From contig NZ_VFAC01000011.1 in NCBI RefSeq assembly GCF_007644105.1, forward strand, positions 38,259 to 102,258: a stretch of DNA of 64,000 nucleotides, read 5' to 3'. The notes beneath the pieces were generated by a model that was not told where the DNA came from, searched no databases, and saw nothing but the letters and a program-made list of their open reading frames with translations. Both the position numbers and the translations under genes were made by a program. This document shows positions 8,709-17,964 of the stretch, in pieces. This DNA comes from Elioraea rosea (GTDB taxonomy: Bacteria; Pseudomonadota; Alphaproteobacteria; Acetobacterales; Acetobacteraceae). Within the stretch, counting starts at the first letter, position 1; each line of letters starts with the position of its first letter.

Positions 8709-9224
8709 ATGGATACCAACACGAGTGCGGGAGGTTGTCTGGTGGCGGAGCGTGTCCTTGGCGCCTGCTGCGTCGTGCTCGCGCTCGCTGCTTTCGTGCT
8801 GTTGAGGTCCAGCAGCGGCATCGGCGACCTGCTCGCGATTCCGTCCATTCAGTCGCCGCAGTTCTTCCCGAGCGCAGTCGCGTGCGTGCTCGGCCTCTCG
8901 GGCTTGGCTCTGCTGTTGGGGCCTCGCGGCGCAAAAGCCCAAAGTGAGGGGACCGACGGCTCGGCAGACCCTCCAGGCGGCGAGGCGACGACCAGCACCG
9001 CTGGCGTCGCTATCGTCGCTGCGAGCCTTGGCATTTATGGAGCAGGGCTTTTCTTGGTTGGCTTCCTGGTCGCCTCGATGCTGGCCATTCTGACCCTTGG
9101 CCTGGCCTTAGGGTACCGCCGCCTCTCCATCCTGATTCCTCTCGCCATCTGCTTCCCATTCGCCGTTCTTCTCGTGTTTCAGAAGTCAGCGCGCATCATG
9201 CTGCCGGAGGGGCTGCTCTTCTAG
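8709..9224 (+). CDS. tctB: Tripartite tricarboxylate transporter small membrane subunit (TctB)
   Basis: This 171-residue protein has four hydrophobic segments separated by a low-complexity hydrophilic linker (residues about 75-95), which is the usual layout of TctB. ATG 8709 follows a purine-rich GGGAGCGGCCGGG. An in-frame ATG 30 bases upstream at 8679 is possible. The gene ends directly before tctA with no spacer (TAG ATG), as in other tct operons. Together with TctA it forms the membrane part of a proton- or sodium-coupled uptake system for carboxylates or related small molecules. Confidence 0.85.
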   Translation: MDTNTSAGGCLVAERVLGACCVVLALAAFVLLRSSSGIGDLLAIPSIQSPQFFPSAVACVLGLSGLALLLGPRGAKAQSEGTDGSADPPGGEATTSTAGVAIVAASLGIYGAGLFLVGFLVASMLAILTLGLALGYRRLSILIPLAICFPFAVLLVFQKSARIMLPEGLLF

Positions 9225-10736
9225 ATGATCGAGCAGTTCGGAGCAGGCGCTGCGCTCGCACTGCAGCCTTATCCGCTTGCAGCGGCGATCGGGGGGCTAG
9301 TCCTAGGCGTGATTGTTGGCGCCATCCCCGGCCTGACCGCGACGATGACCATCGCAATCCTTACGCCCTTCACGTTCTTCCTGCCGCCAACCGTCGCGAT
9401 AGGCGCGTTGCTCGGCATCTACAAGGGCGCCGTGTATGGCGGCTCCATCCCCGCAATCCTCATCAATACGCCAGGAACGGCCGCCGCGGCAGCGACTTCC
9501 CTCGATGGTCATGTGCTCGCGCGCCAGGGCCGGGCGCGCGAAGCGCTTCAGATGAGCCTCTTCGCCTCGGTCGCCGGCGACATGCTGGCGACCGTGGTGC
9601 TCGTGGTCGTCGCGGCGCCGCTGGCGGCGTTCGCCGTCACCTTCTCGGCGCCTGAGTACACGGTGCTGTTCGTCGTCTCGCTGCTGCTGATCGCCGGCGT
9701 AAGCGGTGGTAACCCATTCCTCGGGCTCGTCAGTGCCTGTTTCGGTGCACTGCTTGGCTGTGTCGGCATGGACCCGATGACGGGGACACAGCGCTATGTC
9801 TTCGGCGTGACCGATCTCCTGGGTGGAATCTCGCTCGTCCCGCTGCTGATCGGCATGTTCGCCTTGAGCGAGGTGCTGGTGCAGGCGGGGCAGCGCGACG
9901 ACACTGGGGTGACACTGCCCAGCCGTGCCGGCGGCGGTCAGCCGCTGCGGGCCAACCAGATGAAGGCGGTCGCCCCCACCATCCTGCGATCATCCGGCAT
10001 CGGGGCATTCATCGGCGCATTGCCGGGGCTGGGTGCGGAGATCGCGTGCTGGATCGGCTATGCGATCGCAAAGCGGCGCTCGCGGCATCCGGACCTGTAT
10101 GGCAAGGGCTCGCTCGAGGGGATTGCGGCGGCAGAGTCAGCCAACAACGCCTCGGTTCCCGGAACGCTCATCCCGATGCTCGTGTTCGGCATTCCGGGCG
10201 ACGTGGTCACTGCCGTCCTGCTCGGCGCCTTCATCGCCCAGGGGCTGACACCTGGGCCGCTTCTGTTCGTCAACCACGGGGCAATCATCTACGCCCTCTA
10301 TGTGCTGCTCTTCATCACCAACGTCGCGCTGATCGCCGTCGGCATCGGCGCGATCGGGAGTTTCCGTCGCCTAGCAAACCTGCCACGCGGGCTTATCCTT
10401 CCCTGCGTCAGCGTGCTCTGTGCAGCGGGCGCGTTCGCTGTTAACTCGAGCGGCTTCGACGTGATCCTGATGTTTGCGGGCGGCTTCGCAGGCTACGGGA
10501 TGAGGCGCATCGGTATGCCTATTCCCCCGCTTATCATCGCTTTGCTCATCGCGCCGTCACTCGAAGGCAACCTGCGCCAGGCGCTTGCTTTCTCGTCGGG
10601 CGATCCATCGATCTTCGTCACCCGCCCGATCTCGGCGGGAATAATCGCGCTGTTCAGCGCCGCCCTGCTCTTCATGCTCTGGCAGCGGATGCGGCGCTCC
10701 TCCTCCCCGACAATGCAAAGCGAAAGGACACGCTGA
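9225..10736 (+). CDS. tctA: Tripartite tricarboxylate transporter large membrane subunit (TctA)
   Basis: This 503-residue protein has about 11-12 membrane segments. It carries the duplicated TctA motif: GVIVGAIPGLTATMTIAIL near residues 28-46 and again IGAFIGALPGLGAEIACWIGY near 262-282. Other family landmarks are YKGAVYGGSIPAILINTPGTAA near 66-87 and PGTLIPMLVFGIPGDVVTAV near 310. It is the channel subunit. ATG 9225 directly follows the tctB stop, and the TGA shares one base with the ATG of the following tctC gene, so tctB, tctA and tctC are one transcription unit. Confidence 0.95.
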   Translation: MIEQFGAGAALALQPYPLAAAIGGLVLGVIVGAIPGLTATMTIAILTPFTFFLPPTVAIGALLGIYKGAVYGGSIPAILINTPGTAAAAATSLDGHVLARQGRAREALQMSLFASVAGDMLATVVLVVVAAPLAAFAVTFSAPEYTVLFVVSLLLIAGVSGGNPFLGLVSACFGALLGCVGMDPMTGTQRYVFGVTDLLGGISLVPLLIGMFALSEVLVQAGQRDDTGVTLPSRAGGGQPLRANQMKAVAPTILRSSGIGAFIGALPGLGAEIACWIGYAIAKRRSRHPDLYGKGSLEGIAAAESANNASVPGTLIPMLVFGIPGDVVTAVLLGAFIAQGLTPGPLLFVNHGAIIYALYVLLFITNVALIAVGIGAIGSFRRLANLPRGLILPCVSVLCAAGAFAVNSSGFDVILMFAGGFAGYGMRRIGMPIPPLIIALLIAPSLEGNLRQALAFSSGDPSIFVTRPISAGIIALFSAALLFMLWQRMRRSSSPTMQSERTR

Positions 10737-11707
10737 TGCTTCGCACATCAAGACTGGTCGTGCTGGCGCTCGCCACCACGATGGCACTCGCAGCCCCAGG
10801 CGGCGGGGCGCGCGCGGAGGAGTTCCCATCGCAGCCGCTCCGCCTCGTCATCCCCTATCCGCCAGGTGGGGCCCTCTCCGTGCACGGCGCGATCATCTCA
10901 ACGAGCGCCGAACCACACTTCCAGCAGCCGATGATCTCGCTGATCCGCGCCGGCGGCGGTGGCGTTGTCGGCGCAACCTTCGTTGCACAGGGCGGCACCG
11001 ACGGCCATACGCTTCTCCTTGGGGAGCCCACCATCAACTCGCTGCGTCCGCAGGTCGAGAACCTCCCCTACAAGTCGGACGACTTCGTTCCCATCGCCCG
11101 TCTGACGGCCTCGCCCATCGTGTTCGTCGCTGCCGCGAATGCCCCGTTCAACGATCTTCGCGGCATGATCGAGTACGCGAAGGCCAATCCCGGCCGTCTT
11201 GTCTACAGCTCCGACAACGCCAATGGGTGGACGTACACCGCATTCGAGATGCTGAAGCGGGAGACGGGTACACAGATGCGCGGCATCGAGTTCGGCGGCG
11301 GCGGACCGGCGCTGACCAACGTGCTCGGTGGGAACACGATGGCTTATGCCGGCGACCCGAGCGTCGTGGGCGACCATGTTCGCCAGGGCCGGCTGAAGGC
11401 GCTGTGCGTTGCCTCCGATGCGCGGCTTCGCGCACTGGATACGATCCCCACCTGCAAGGAGGCGGGGGCTGACATCGCGTGGGGCCTGTGGCTCGGCATC
11501 TTCGTGAAGCAGGGAACGCCGCAGGTTCGGATCGATCGGCTCCGCACGGGCTTCGCTGCCCTCGTGCGCGACGAAGGCTTCCTGACATTGATGGGCAGGA
11601 TCAACTCGACCCTTGCCTATCTCGATGGTCCGCAGTTCGCCGAGGTGCTGCGGGCGGAGCAGGCCTCGCTCCAGCAGCTGTACCAGTCTCAGCGCTCACG
11701 TAACTGA
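10736..11707 (+). CDS. tctC: Bug/TctC-family periplasmic receptor of the tripartite transporter
   Basis: This 323-residue protein begins with a signal peptide (residues 1-28, ending in GGGARAEE). The mature domain starts FPSQPLRLVIPYPPGGALSVHG, the first ligand loop of Bug proteins. Further family blocks are GATFVAQGGTDGHTLLLGEPT, LVYSSDNANGWTYTAFEML and IEFGGGGPALTNVLGG. It binds the substrate in the periplasm for TctAB. Its one-base overlap with tctA supports a dedicated partnership, unlike the orphan Bug genes elsewhere in the window. The ligand is unknown. Confidence 0.92.
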   Translation: MLRTSRLVVLALATTMALAAPGGGARAEEFPSQPLRLVIPYPPGGALSVHGAIISTSAEPHFQQPMISLIRAGGGGVVGATFVAQGGTDGHTLLLGEPTINSLRPQVENLPYKSDDFVPIARLTASPIVFVAAANAPFNDLRGMIEYAKANPGRLVYSSDNANGWTYTAFEMLKRETGTQMRGIEFGGGGPALTNVLGGNTMAYAGDPSVVGDHVRQGRLKALCVASDARLRALDTIPTCKEAGADIAWGLWLGIFVKQGTPQVRIDRLRTGFAALVRDEGFLTLMGRINSTLAYLDGPQFAEVLRAEQASLQQLYQSQRSRN

Positions 11708-11713
11708 GGCAGG

Positions 11714-11745
11714 AGGCGGCAGGCCCGTCGCTGGACCTGCCGCCT
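11714..11745 (+). terminator. GC-rich hairpin after tctC
   Basis: A perfect 10-bp inverted repeat, AGGCGGCAGG and CCTGCCGCCT, with a 12-base loop fills the 51-bp gap between tctC and the amidohydrolase gene. No T-run follows, so it is not a classical intrinsic terminator. It could attenuate transcription or stabilise the tctBAC transcript. Confidence 0.45.
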
Positions 11746-11758
11746 GCCAACCCGACGA

Positions 11759-13267
11759 ATGATGATGACACACGCGCGAGAGAGAATCGTGCTGGAGGGA
11801 GGGCTCGTGCTCGACCCATCCCGCACGCATCCAGTTCGCGCCGACGTGCTCATCGAAGGCGACACCATCAGCGCCATCGCAGCGCCGCTCAGTGTCTCTG
11901 ATACGTCGATCCGTCGGGTTGATGCGCGAAGGCGCCTTGTCGTGCCGGGCCTCGTCAACACCCACACCCATAGCCACTTCACGCTTGCCAAGGGCCTCAA
12001 CCCCGGCTGGACGCTGGAACGCCATCAGAACGCAGCGCCCTGGGTGACGGGTGGCGCCACCGCGGAGGACCTCCATCTTTCGGCCACTCTCGCGGCAGCC
12101 GAGATGATCCTGCGCGGCTGCACCAGTTGCTACGACATGGTCGTTCACCCTCCGGTTCCGACCGAGGACGGACTCGCCGCCATCGCTGCCGGATACGACG
12201 CCGTCGGCATGCGGGCCGTGATCGCAATGTCGATCGCCGACATGACGTTCTGGGAGGCGATCCCGGGCCTGATTGCCGCGATGCCGGATAGTGCCCGCCA
12301 AAGGCTTGAGGCGCTGAGGGCAGCGCCAGGAGATGCCACGCTCGCGGGCTGCAGGCAGGTGCTCTCGACCTGGCGATCGCGGCGGGTACGCGCGGCCATC
12401 GCGCCCACAATTCCGCTCCTTTGCAGCGATGCATTCCTGACCGCCGCCGCCAGGCTGGCCCGCGAGTTCGACGTAGGCCTCCATACGCATGTTGCGGAAT
12501 CAGAGGTGCAAGCGCGCGTTGCACGACAGCGCTACGGTACCAGCCTGGTGGGACACCTCGACAGGCTCGGCTATCTGGGGCCCGATCTTCTCGCCGCGCA
12601 TGCCGTCTGGCTTGACGCCGACGACATTACCCTGCTGGCGGAGAAGGGCGTCTCCGTCGCGCACAACCCGGCCAGCAACCTGCGCCTCGGCAACGGCATT
12701 GCGAGCATCGCCGCCATGCGGGCGGCCGGCATCCGCATCGGGCTCGGCACCGATGCCTGCACCTGCTCCGACCAGCTCAACATGTTCGAGGCGATGCGGA
12801 TGGCGGCCCTCGTGTCGCGCGCCGGCGCACGGAATGCCGGCGATTGGCTGAGCCCGCATGACGTGTTCGCGATGGCGACGACCATCGGCGGCGAGATTCT
12901 CGGCGTTCCACGACTTGGGCGCATCGAGGCCCGCGCGCCCGCCGATCTCGTCCTTCTCGACCTCGACCAGATCGCCTACGTGCCGCTGAATGACGCGTTG
13001 ACGCAGCTGGTCTTCAACGAGAGCGGCGCAGGCGTTGATAGCGTGATGGTCGCCGGCGAGTGGGTGCTCGAGAACCGGCGTTTCACACGGCTCGACTACG
13101 ACCGCCTGGTGGCGCGCGTGCACGACGCAAATGCGGCGGCGCGGCAGCGGACAGCGCATGATCGGCCGTTCTACGAGATGATCGACCCGATCGTCGGGCT
13201 CTTCTGCTCCGGCCTATCGATGAAGTCGAGCCTACTCGACCGCCATCTCGATATCGGTTCGTTCTGA
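11759..13267 (+). CDS. Amidohydrolase of the cytosine deaminase / TRZ-ATZ type
   Basis: This 502-residue metal-dependent hydrolase shows the complete metal set: the HxH motif in VPGLVNTHTHSHF (about residue 68), a histidine in LHTHVAESE (about 243), a histidine in LAAHAVW (about 280) and the aspartate in GLGTDACT (about 335). The small beta domain is formed by residues 10-60 and the last 100 residues. The family deaminates or hydrolyses cyclic amidines, ureas and amides. The substrate here is probably the ligand of the adjacent tct or LIV transporter, but this is inference. Three ATG codons stand in a row at 11759, so the exact start is uncertain by up to two residues. A second, distinct amidohydrolase follows the LIV genes. 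Confidence 0.85.
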   Translation: MMMTHARERIVLEGGLVLDPSRTHPVRADVLIEGDTISAIAAPLSVSDTSIRRVDARRRLVVPGLVNTHTHSHFTLAKGLNPGWTLERHQNAAPWVTGGATAEDLHLSATLAAAEMILRGCTSCYDMVVHPPVPTEDGLAAIAAGYDAVGMRAVIAMSIADMTFWEAIPGLIAAMPDSARQRLEALRAAPGDATLAGCRQVLSTWRSRRVRAAIAPTIPLLCSDAFLTAAARLAREFDVGLHTHVAESEVQARVARQRYGTSLVGHLDRLGYLGPDLLAAHAVWLDADDITLLAEKGVSVAHNPASNLRLGNGIASIAAMRAAGIRIGLGTDACTCSDQLNMFEAMRMAALVSRAGARNAGDWLSPHDVFAMATTIGGEILGVPRLGRIEARAPADLVLLDLDQIAYVPLNDALTQLVFNESGAGVDSVMVAGEWVLENRRFTRLDYDRLVARVHDANAAARQRTAHDRPFYEMIDPIVGLFCSGLSMKSSLLDRHLDIGSF

Positions 13268-13343
13268 GCGATGGTCCATTGACAGGTTCGTGCTGCTCGG
13301 CTGACCTCTTAACCGTCGCCATACCTTGCGGGAGTGCAACAAC

Positions 13344-14576
13344 GTGACGATCAGAACATGGATTCGCGGCGCTGTCGGGGCCGTCGTGCTGGCGCTTGCC
13401 GCCGGGACTGCCAGCGCCGAGGTCAAGGTCGGTGTCGTGCTGCCAGCCTCCGGCCCGGCCGCGACTACTGGCATTTCGCTGCGTGACGGTATGCGCCTTG
13501 CCGTCAACGAATGGAATGCGCGTGGTGGTGTTCGCGTCGGCGCCGGACAGCAGAGCGTGACGATGATCATCGAGGACTCGCAGTCACGGCCGGAGGTTGG
13601 CGTGTCAGGGGCGCAGAAGCTCCTCAGCCGCGACCAGGTCCACTTCCTGATCGGCGAGGCGTTTGCGAGTTCGGTCAGCCTTGCGATCATGGAGCTCTCG
13701 CCCCAGTTCCGCACCCCGATCATGAGCGGCCAGTCGATCGCCACCGCGATCTCGAACAAGATCCGCGACGACCGCGAGAAGTACCGCCGCTTCTTCAAGG
13801 CGAACTTCAACAGCGACGTCTACGCTATAGCACTTCGCGACTTTACCCAGGTGATGCGGACGCAGGGAAGGCTTCCTGCAGGTGGCGGCAGGATCGCCTT
13901 CGTTGTCGAGGAAACGGATGCGGGGCGTTCGAACGTCGCGGATGTGAGCCGCCTGCTGCGCGAGGAGGGATGGTCTGTCGCGACCGTCGAGGTCGTGCCC
14001 TTGAACCATACGGACTTCTTTCCGCAGCTCTCCAAGCTTCGCGCTCTGAACCCTGACCTGGTGGTGACGACGTTCACCTCCCCGCAGGCCGGCGCCTCCT
14101 TCGTTCGGCAATGGAACGAACAGGGCATGCGGATGCTGCACGCCGGGATCTACTATCCCCTGATCACGGAGTTTGCCCGGCTTGCCGGCCGTTCGACGGA
14201 GGGGATGGTGTGGTTGCCGAAGCTGTTCGATCCCGATCGGGTCGCCCTGCATCGTGACTTCGCGCAGCGGGCACGTGCCTCCCTCAACCGGGAGATCAAC
14301 ACCGATGTCGCCTATGGATACTGCTACATGATGCTGGCACTCACCGTCATCGATGCCGCCCAGTCTCTCGACCCCGACGCCATCGTCGCCGAGCTTCAGA
14401 AGGTCGACATGCCGTGCGTGATGGGGCGCTACCGCTTCGACCCAACGAACAATACCGCGATGGTGGGCGCCGACTATCTCTCAGCTCCGATCGCGCAGGT
14501 TCAGGACGGCATCAGCCATATCATCTGGCCGCCCGCGCTCGCATCGAGCGAGTATCGGCCTGCCGGCTCCCGGTAG
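13344..14576 (+). CDS. LIV-type ABC transporter substrate-binding protein
   Basis: This 410-residue protein has an N-terminal signal peptide (GAVGAVVLALAAGTASAEV, cleaved near residue 26). A periplasmic-binding type I fold follows, starting KVGVVLPASGPAATTGISLRDGM. Internal landmarks are VTMIIEDSQSRPEVGVSGAQKLLSR (split by the ligand site) and VVTTFTSPQAGASFVRQWNEQG. It belongs to the Leu/Ile/Val-binding group, which also binds amides, urea and aromatic acids. GTG 13344 is preceded by GGGAG at a 9-base distance. An in-frame TTG lies 18 bases upstream. The livGFHM genes follow directly, so this is the receptor of that importer. Confidence 0.9.
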   Translation: MTIRTWIRGAVGAVVLALAAGTASAEVKVGVVLPASGPAATTGISLRDGMRLAVNEWNARGGVRVGAGQQSVTMIIEDSQSRPEVGVSGAQKLLSRDQVHFLIGEAFASSVSLAIMELSPQFRTPIMSGQSIATAISNKIRDDREKYRRFFKANFNSDVYAIALRDFTQVMRTQGRLPAGGGRIAFVVEETDAGRSNVADVSRLLREEGWSVATVEVVPLNHTDFFPQLSKLRALNPDLVVTTFTSPQAGASFVRQWNEQGMRMLHAGIYYPLITEFARLAGRSTEGMVWLPKLFDPDRVALHRDFAQRARASLNREINTDVAYGYCYMMLALTVIDAAQSLDPDAIVAELQKVDMPCVMGRYRFDPTNNTAMVGADYLSAPIAQVQDGISHIIWPPALASSEYRPAGSR

Positions 14577-14598
14577 GTCACGGCGCACCGGCACCGAC

Positions 14599-15348
14599 GT
14601 GGCAGCCAATTCGGGAGAGGACGCCCCCGCGCTCGAGGCGCGGGGGTTGTCCAAGGTGTTCGGTGGCGTTCACGCGGTCGATGCGATGGACCTCACTGTC
14701 GGCCGGGGCGAGGCAGTCGGCATCATCGGGCCCAACGGCGCCGGCAAGACCACGTTGTTCAATCTGCTTGCGGGAAGCCTGCAGCCCACCGGCGGACAGG
14801 TGCTCCTCAGGGGCGCCGACATCACGTCATGGAGCGCCGACCGGCGATGCCGGAGCGGCCTCGCACGCACATTCCAGGTCACTCTCCCCTTTGATGATCT
14901 GACGGTGTTCGAGAACGTGCTCGTTGGTGCGCTAGTACGTGGCGAGACCTGGGCAGCCGCCGAGCGTCTGGCCATCGAGCTGATAGAGCACGTCGGCCTC
15001 TCTCACGCCGCCGCGAGGGCTGGATCGCAGCTGAGCACGGGGCAGAGGAAGCGCCTGGAACTCGCCCGCGCCCTCTCCACTTCCCCCTCCGTGCTGTTGC
15101 TCGACGAGGTGACAGGCGGAGTCGACCAGGCAAGCGTTCCCGGCCTCATCGACGTCGTGCGCCGGATCGGCCAGACGGGAGTGAGCCTCGTGATCATCGA
15201 GCACAACATGACTGTCATCCAGGAGCTCGCGACGCGGCTCGTTTTCATGCACCAGGGGCGAAAGATCGCCGAAGGGCCAGCCGGAGAGGTAGCGGCCCGG
15301 CGGGACGTGCGCGCGCTCTATCTTGGCGAGCACGATGCTGCGGCTTGA
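14599..15348 (+). CDS. livG: LIV-type ABC transporter ATPase (LivG-like)
   Basis: This 249-residue ABC ATPase has Walker A GPNGAGKTT (about residue 45), the LivG-specific block RTFQVTLPFDDLTVFENVLVG, an ABC signature reading LSTGQRKRLELARAL (about 150) and Walker B VLLLDEV (about 172). The D-loop reads TGGVD rather than the more common SGLD-type sequence, a mild deviation. The H-loop histidine is in IIEHNM. It powers import through LivH and LivM. The GTG start at 14599 lies 22 bases after the receptor gene. The end overlaps the start of livF by 14 bases. Confidence 0.92.
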   Translation: MAANSGEDAPALEARGLSKVFGGVHAVDAMDLTVGRGEAVGIIGPNGAGKTTLFNLLAGSLQPTGGQVLLRGADITSWSADRRCRSGLARTFQVTLPFDDLTVFENVLVGALVRGETWAAAERLAIELIEHVGLSHAAARAGSQLSTGQRKRLELARALSTSPSVLLLDEVTGGVDQASVPGLIDVVRRIGQTGVSLVIIEHNMTVIQELATRLVFMHQGRKIAEGPAGEVAARRDVRALYLGEHDAAA

Positions 15349-16057
15349 AAACGTCAGCGTCTTCTACGGAGCGTTCCAGGTGCTCTGGGATGTGAGCCTC
15401 GATGTCCCGGAGGGAACGACGGCCTGCGTGCTTGGCCCCAACGGGGCCGGCAAGAGCACGGTGCTGAAGGCGATGGCGGGGCTCGTCCCTGTACGCGGCC
15501 GCGTGCTGTACCGCGGCCAGGACATCTCGAGGCTTCCAGCGGCGCGGCGTGTCGGCCTCGGGATGAGTCTCATTCTCGAGCGTCGGCGGCTCTTTACCGG
15601 CATGACGGCCCGGGAGAACCTCCTGCTCGGCGGCTATCTGCTGCCCCGCGTCCGTCGCGATGAACGGCTGCGTGAGGTGGTCTCGCTCGTCCCCGGTGTC
15701 GACGCGCTCCTCGGCAAACGGGCGGGAGACCTCAGCGGGGGACAGCAACAGCTCATCGCGATCGCGCGCGGCCTGATGGCGGAGCCGTCGCTGCTGCTCC
15801 TCGACGAGCCTTTCCTTGGCCTGTCGCCCAAGGCGGTGAATGAGGTCGAAGCGATCATCATGTCCCTCGGCAGGGCCGGCATGACGATCGTCTTCAACGA
15901 GCAGAACGTTCGCAAGTCGCTTGCGATGTCCGACAGGGCCGTCCTGCTCGAAGGGGGGCGGCTGATTGCGGCCGGTCCCTCCGCCGAGATCGGCGCCGGA
16001 GATATCGTTCAGCGCGTGTACTTCGGCACCCACGTGGCCCAAGGCGGTGCGGCATGA
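15335..16057 (+). CDS. livF: LIV-type ABC transporter ATPase (LivF-like)
   Basis: This 240-residue ABC ATPase has Walker A GPNGAGKST (about residue 34), signature LSGGQQQLIAIARGL (about 131) and Walker B LLLLDEPFLGLSPK (about 152). The switch region reads NEQN, where most LivF proteins have VEQN, so the H-loop position is unusual in keeping with the LivF subgroup. ATG 15335 lies inside the end of livG, giving a 14-base overlap. A TTG at 15323 is a weaker alternative. It pairs with LivG as the second ATPase. Confidence 0.9.
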   Translation: MLRLENVSVFYGAFQVLWDVSLDVPEGTTACVLGPNGAGKSTVLKAMAGLVPVRGRVLYRGQDISRLPAARRVGLGMSLILERRRLFTGMTARENLLLGGYLLPRVRRDERLREVVSLVPGVDALLGKRAGDLSGGQQQLIAIARGLMAEPSLLLLDEPFLGLSPKAVNEVEAIIMSLGRAGMTIVFNEQNVRKSLAMSDRAVLLEGGRLIAAGPSAEIGAGDIVQRVYFGTHVAQGGAA

Positions 16058-16938
16058 TGACCCCGATGTTCCTGTGGGAGCAGGTCCTCAACGGCCTCAT
16101 CGCCGGTAGCATGTACGCGTTGATGGCCACTGGCCTTTCACTGATCTGGGGCACCATGCGTGTGCTGAACTTCGCCCATGGCGAGTTCTTCATGCTCGGG
16201 GCGTTCTTCGCGCTGACCGCATTCGAGCTGCTGGAGCTGCCGCTGGCACCGGCCATTGCCGTGGCGTTGCTCGGCGTATTCCTTGCTGCGGTGCTCGTCC
16301 ATCGCGTCACAGTGGCACCGCTGATGCGCCAACGTGGATGGGACTTCAGCACGATTGCAGCGACGCTTGGCGTCTCGATCGTGCTCCAGGACATCGCGCT
16401 CATGACGTGGGGCGAGCGCTTCCAATCCCTCCCCTATTTCGTCGAAGGGATCGTGCATGTCGCAGGCGTCCGGCTTCCGGCGCAGCGGGTGCTCATCCTC
16501 CTCGCGGTTATCATCGTCGTTGCCGGCCTCGTGACGCTGCTGCGCTTCACGCGCTTTGGCATGGCCATCCGCGCCGTCGCATCCGACCCCGAGGCCGCGT
16601 CGGCCTGCGGGATTAACACGCCGGCGATCCACGCAGCGACGTTCGGAATCGCAGCCATGCTGGCAGCGCTCGCGGGCATCATTCTCGCGCCGATCATTGC
16701 CATCAACCCCTGGATGGGTGTGCCGCCAATCCTCAAGGCGTTCGTGGTCGTCGTCCTCGGAGGCCTCGGCAGCCTCCCGGGTGCCGTGATCGGCGGATAC
16801 CTGCTCGGAATCATCGAGGCACTCGGTGTCGCGGCATTCTCCTCCGAATGGCGCGAGGCGGTCGCATTGACTGTGCTGATCATCGTCATCTGGCTCCGGC
16901 CTCAGGGCCTGTTCGGCCAACGCATACGCGAGGCGTGA
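16054..16938 (+). CDS. livH: LIV-type ABC transporter permease (LivH-like)
   Basis: This 294-residue membrane protein has about eight hydrophobic segments. The LivH landmarks MYALMATGLSLIWGTMRVLN and FAHGEFFMLGAF are at residues 12-50, and the cytoplasmic coupling block FGMAIRAVASDPEAASACGI is near 168-188. It ends with the conserved LRPQGLFG. The ATG overlaps the livF stop in ATGA, and its own stop shares one base with the livM start, so the genes are tightly coupled. Confidence 0.93.
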   Translation: MMTPMFLWEQVLNGLIAGSMYALMATGLSLIWGTMRVLNFAHGEFFMLGAFFALTAFELLELPLAPAIAVALLGVFLAAVLVHRVTVAPLMRQRGWDFSTIAATLGVSIVLQDIALMTWGERFQSLPYFVEGIVHVAGVRLPAQRVLILLAVIIVVAGLVTLLRFTRFGMAIRAVASDPEAASACGINTPAIHAATFGIAAMLAALAGIILAPIIAINPWMGVPPILKAFVVVVLGGLGSLPGAVIGGYLLGIIEALGVAAFSSEWREAVALTVLIIVIWLRPQGLFGQRIREA

Positions 16939-17942
16939 TGCCCATGAGGCTCCTTCCGGCGTGGTTGCGTGCAAGTCCACGCCTGTGGTCGGGCGTCGCT
17001 TTGCTCGGCCTCGTTCCGCTGATAACGCGCGATGCGTATGTGCTGCAGGTCCTCAGCCTGGCGATGATCTGGGCGATATTTGCTTCGAGTTGGAATCTCG
17101 CCGTCGGCTATGCAGGGCTCAAGACATTCGGGCACCAGGCCTTCTTCGGCATCGGTGCCTACGTCTCGGCGCTGTCGGCGATGCATGGTGGCCTCTCGCC
17201 ATGGGTGACGATGTGGTTCGGCGCGGTGGCGGCTGCCGTGGTCGGGGCGCTCGTCTGCTTGCCGCTGCTCCGTATCCGCTCATTGCCGCACCTGGCCATC
17301 GTCACGCTGGCCTTCGCCGAGATCGTGCGAATCCTCTGCTCGAACCTAGTGGACCTCACGCGTGGCGAGCTCGGCCTCGCCGGCATCCCGCCTTTCACGC
17401 CATTGTCGGTTCCGGGCCTGGGGCTCGTCTCGTTCGGGCCAGCCGACCGCGCCTCGACCTTCGTGCTCATCTGGAGCTGCCTCGCTGCCAGCCTCGCTTT
17501 CCTCGGCTGGCTCGTCCGCTCGAGGACCGGCCTGATCATCCAAGCGATCCGCGATTCGCAAGTCGCAGCCGAGAGCCTGGGCGTAAGCCTCACCCGCTAC
17601 AAGCTTTTCACGCTGACGATCAGCGCCTTCCTCGCGGGCGCGGTTGGTGCTGTCTACGCTCATTTCGTGCTCGTGTTGACACCGACGTCGGCGCTCGGCA
17701 TCGCGCTGATGGTCCAGATGACGGCGATCACGCTCGTCGGCGGCATCGGGACCCTGCAAGGCCCCCTGATCGGCTCCCTCGTCCTCACTGTTTCGGCCGA
17801 GGGGCTGCGGATGGCAGGCGACCATCGGATGCTCGCGTTCGGTGTCCTGATCGTCCTCGTCGTCCTGTTCGCGCCACGTGGCCTTGCGCGGCTGGACCTC
17901 CTCTTCGGCCGCCCGAGCCAAGCCGCTGGTGCTGCCCGATGA
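16938..17942 (+). CDS. livM: LIV-type ABC transporter permease (LivM-like)
   Basis: This 334-residue membrane protein carries the LivM family stretch IFASSWNLAVGYAGLKTFGHQAFFGIGAY (seen at about residues 42-72) and the coupling loop RTGLIIQAIRDSQVAAESLG near 195-215. It ends with FAPRGLARL, the usual position of the RPRGL motif. ATG 16938 overlaps the livH stop by one base. A much longer open frame upstream lies inside livH and is not real. The next gene, a second amidohydrolase, begins 22 bases after the stop. Confidence 0.93.
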   Translation: MPMRLLPAWLRASPRLWSGVALLGLVPLITRDAYVLQVLSLAMIWAIFASSWNLAVGYAGLKTFGHQAFFGIGAYVSALSAMHGGLSPWVTMWFGAVAAAVVGALVCLPLLRIRSLPHLAIVTLAFAEIVRILCSNLVDLTRGELGLAGIPPFTPLSVPGLGLVSFGPADRASTFVLIWSCLAASLAFLGWLVRSRTGLIIQAIRDSQVAAESLGVSLTRYKLFTLTISAFLAGAVGAVYAHFVLVLTPTSALGIALMVQMTAITLVGGIGTLQGPLIGSLVLTVSAEGLRMAGDHRMLAFGVLIVLVVLFAPRGLARLDLLFGRPSQAAGAAR

Positions 17943-17964
17943 GGTGTTCGAAGGAGGCATCCTC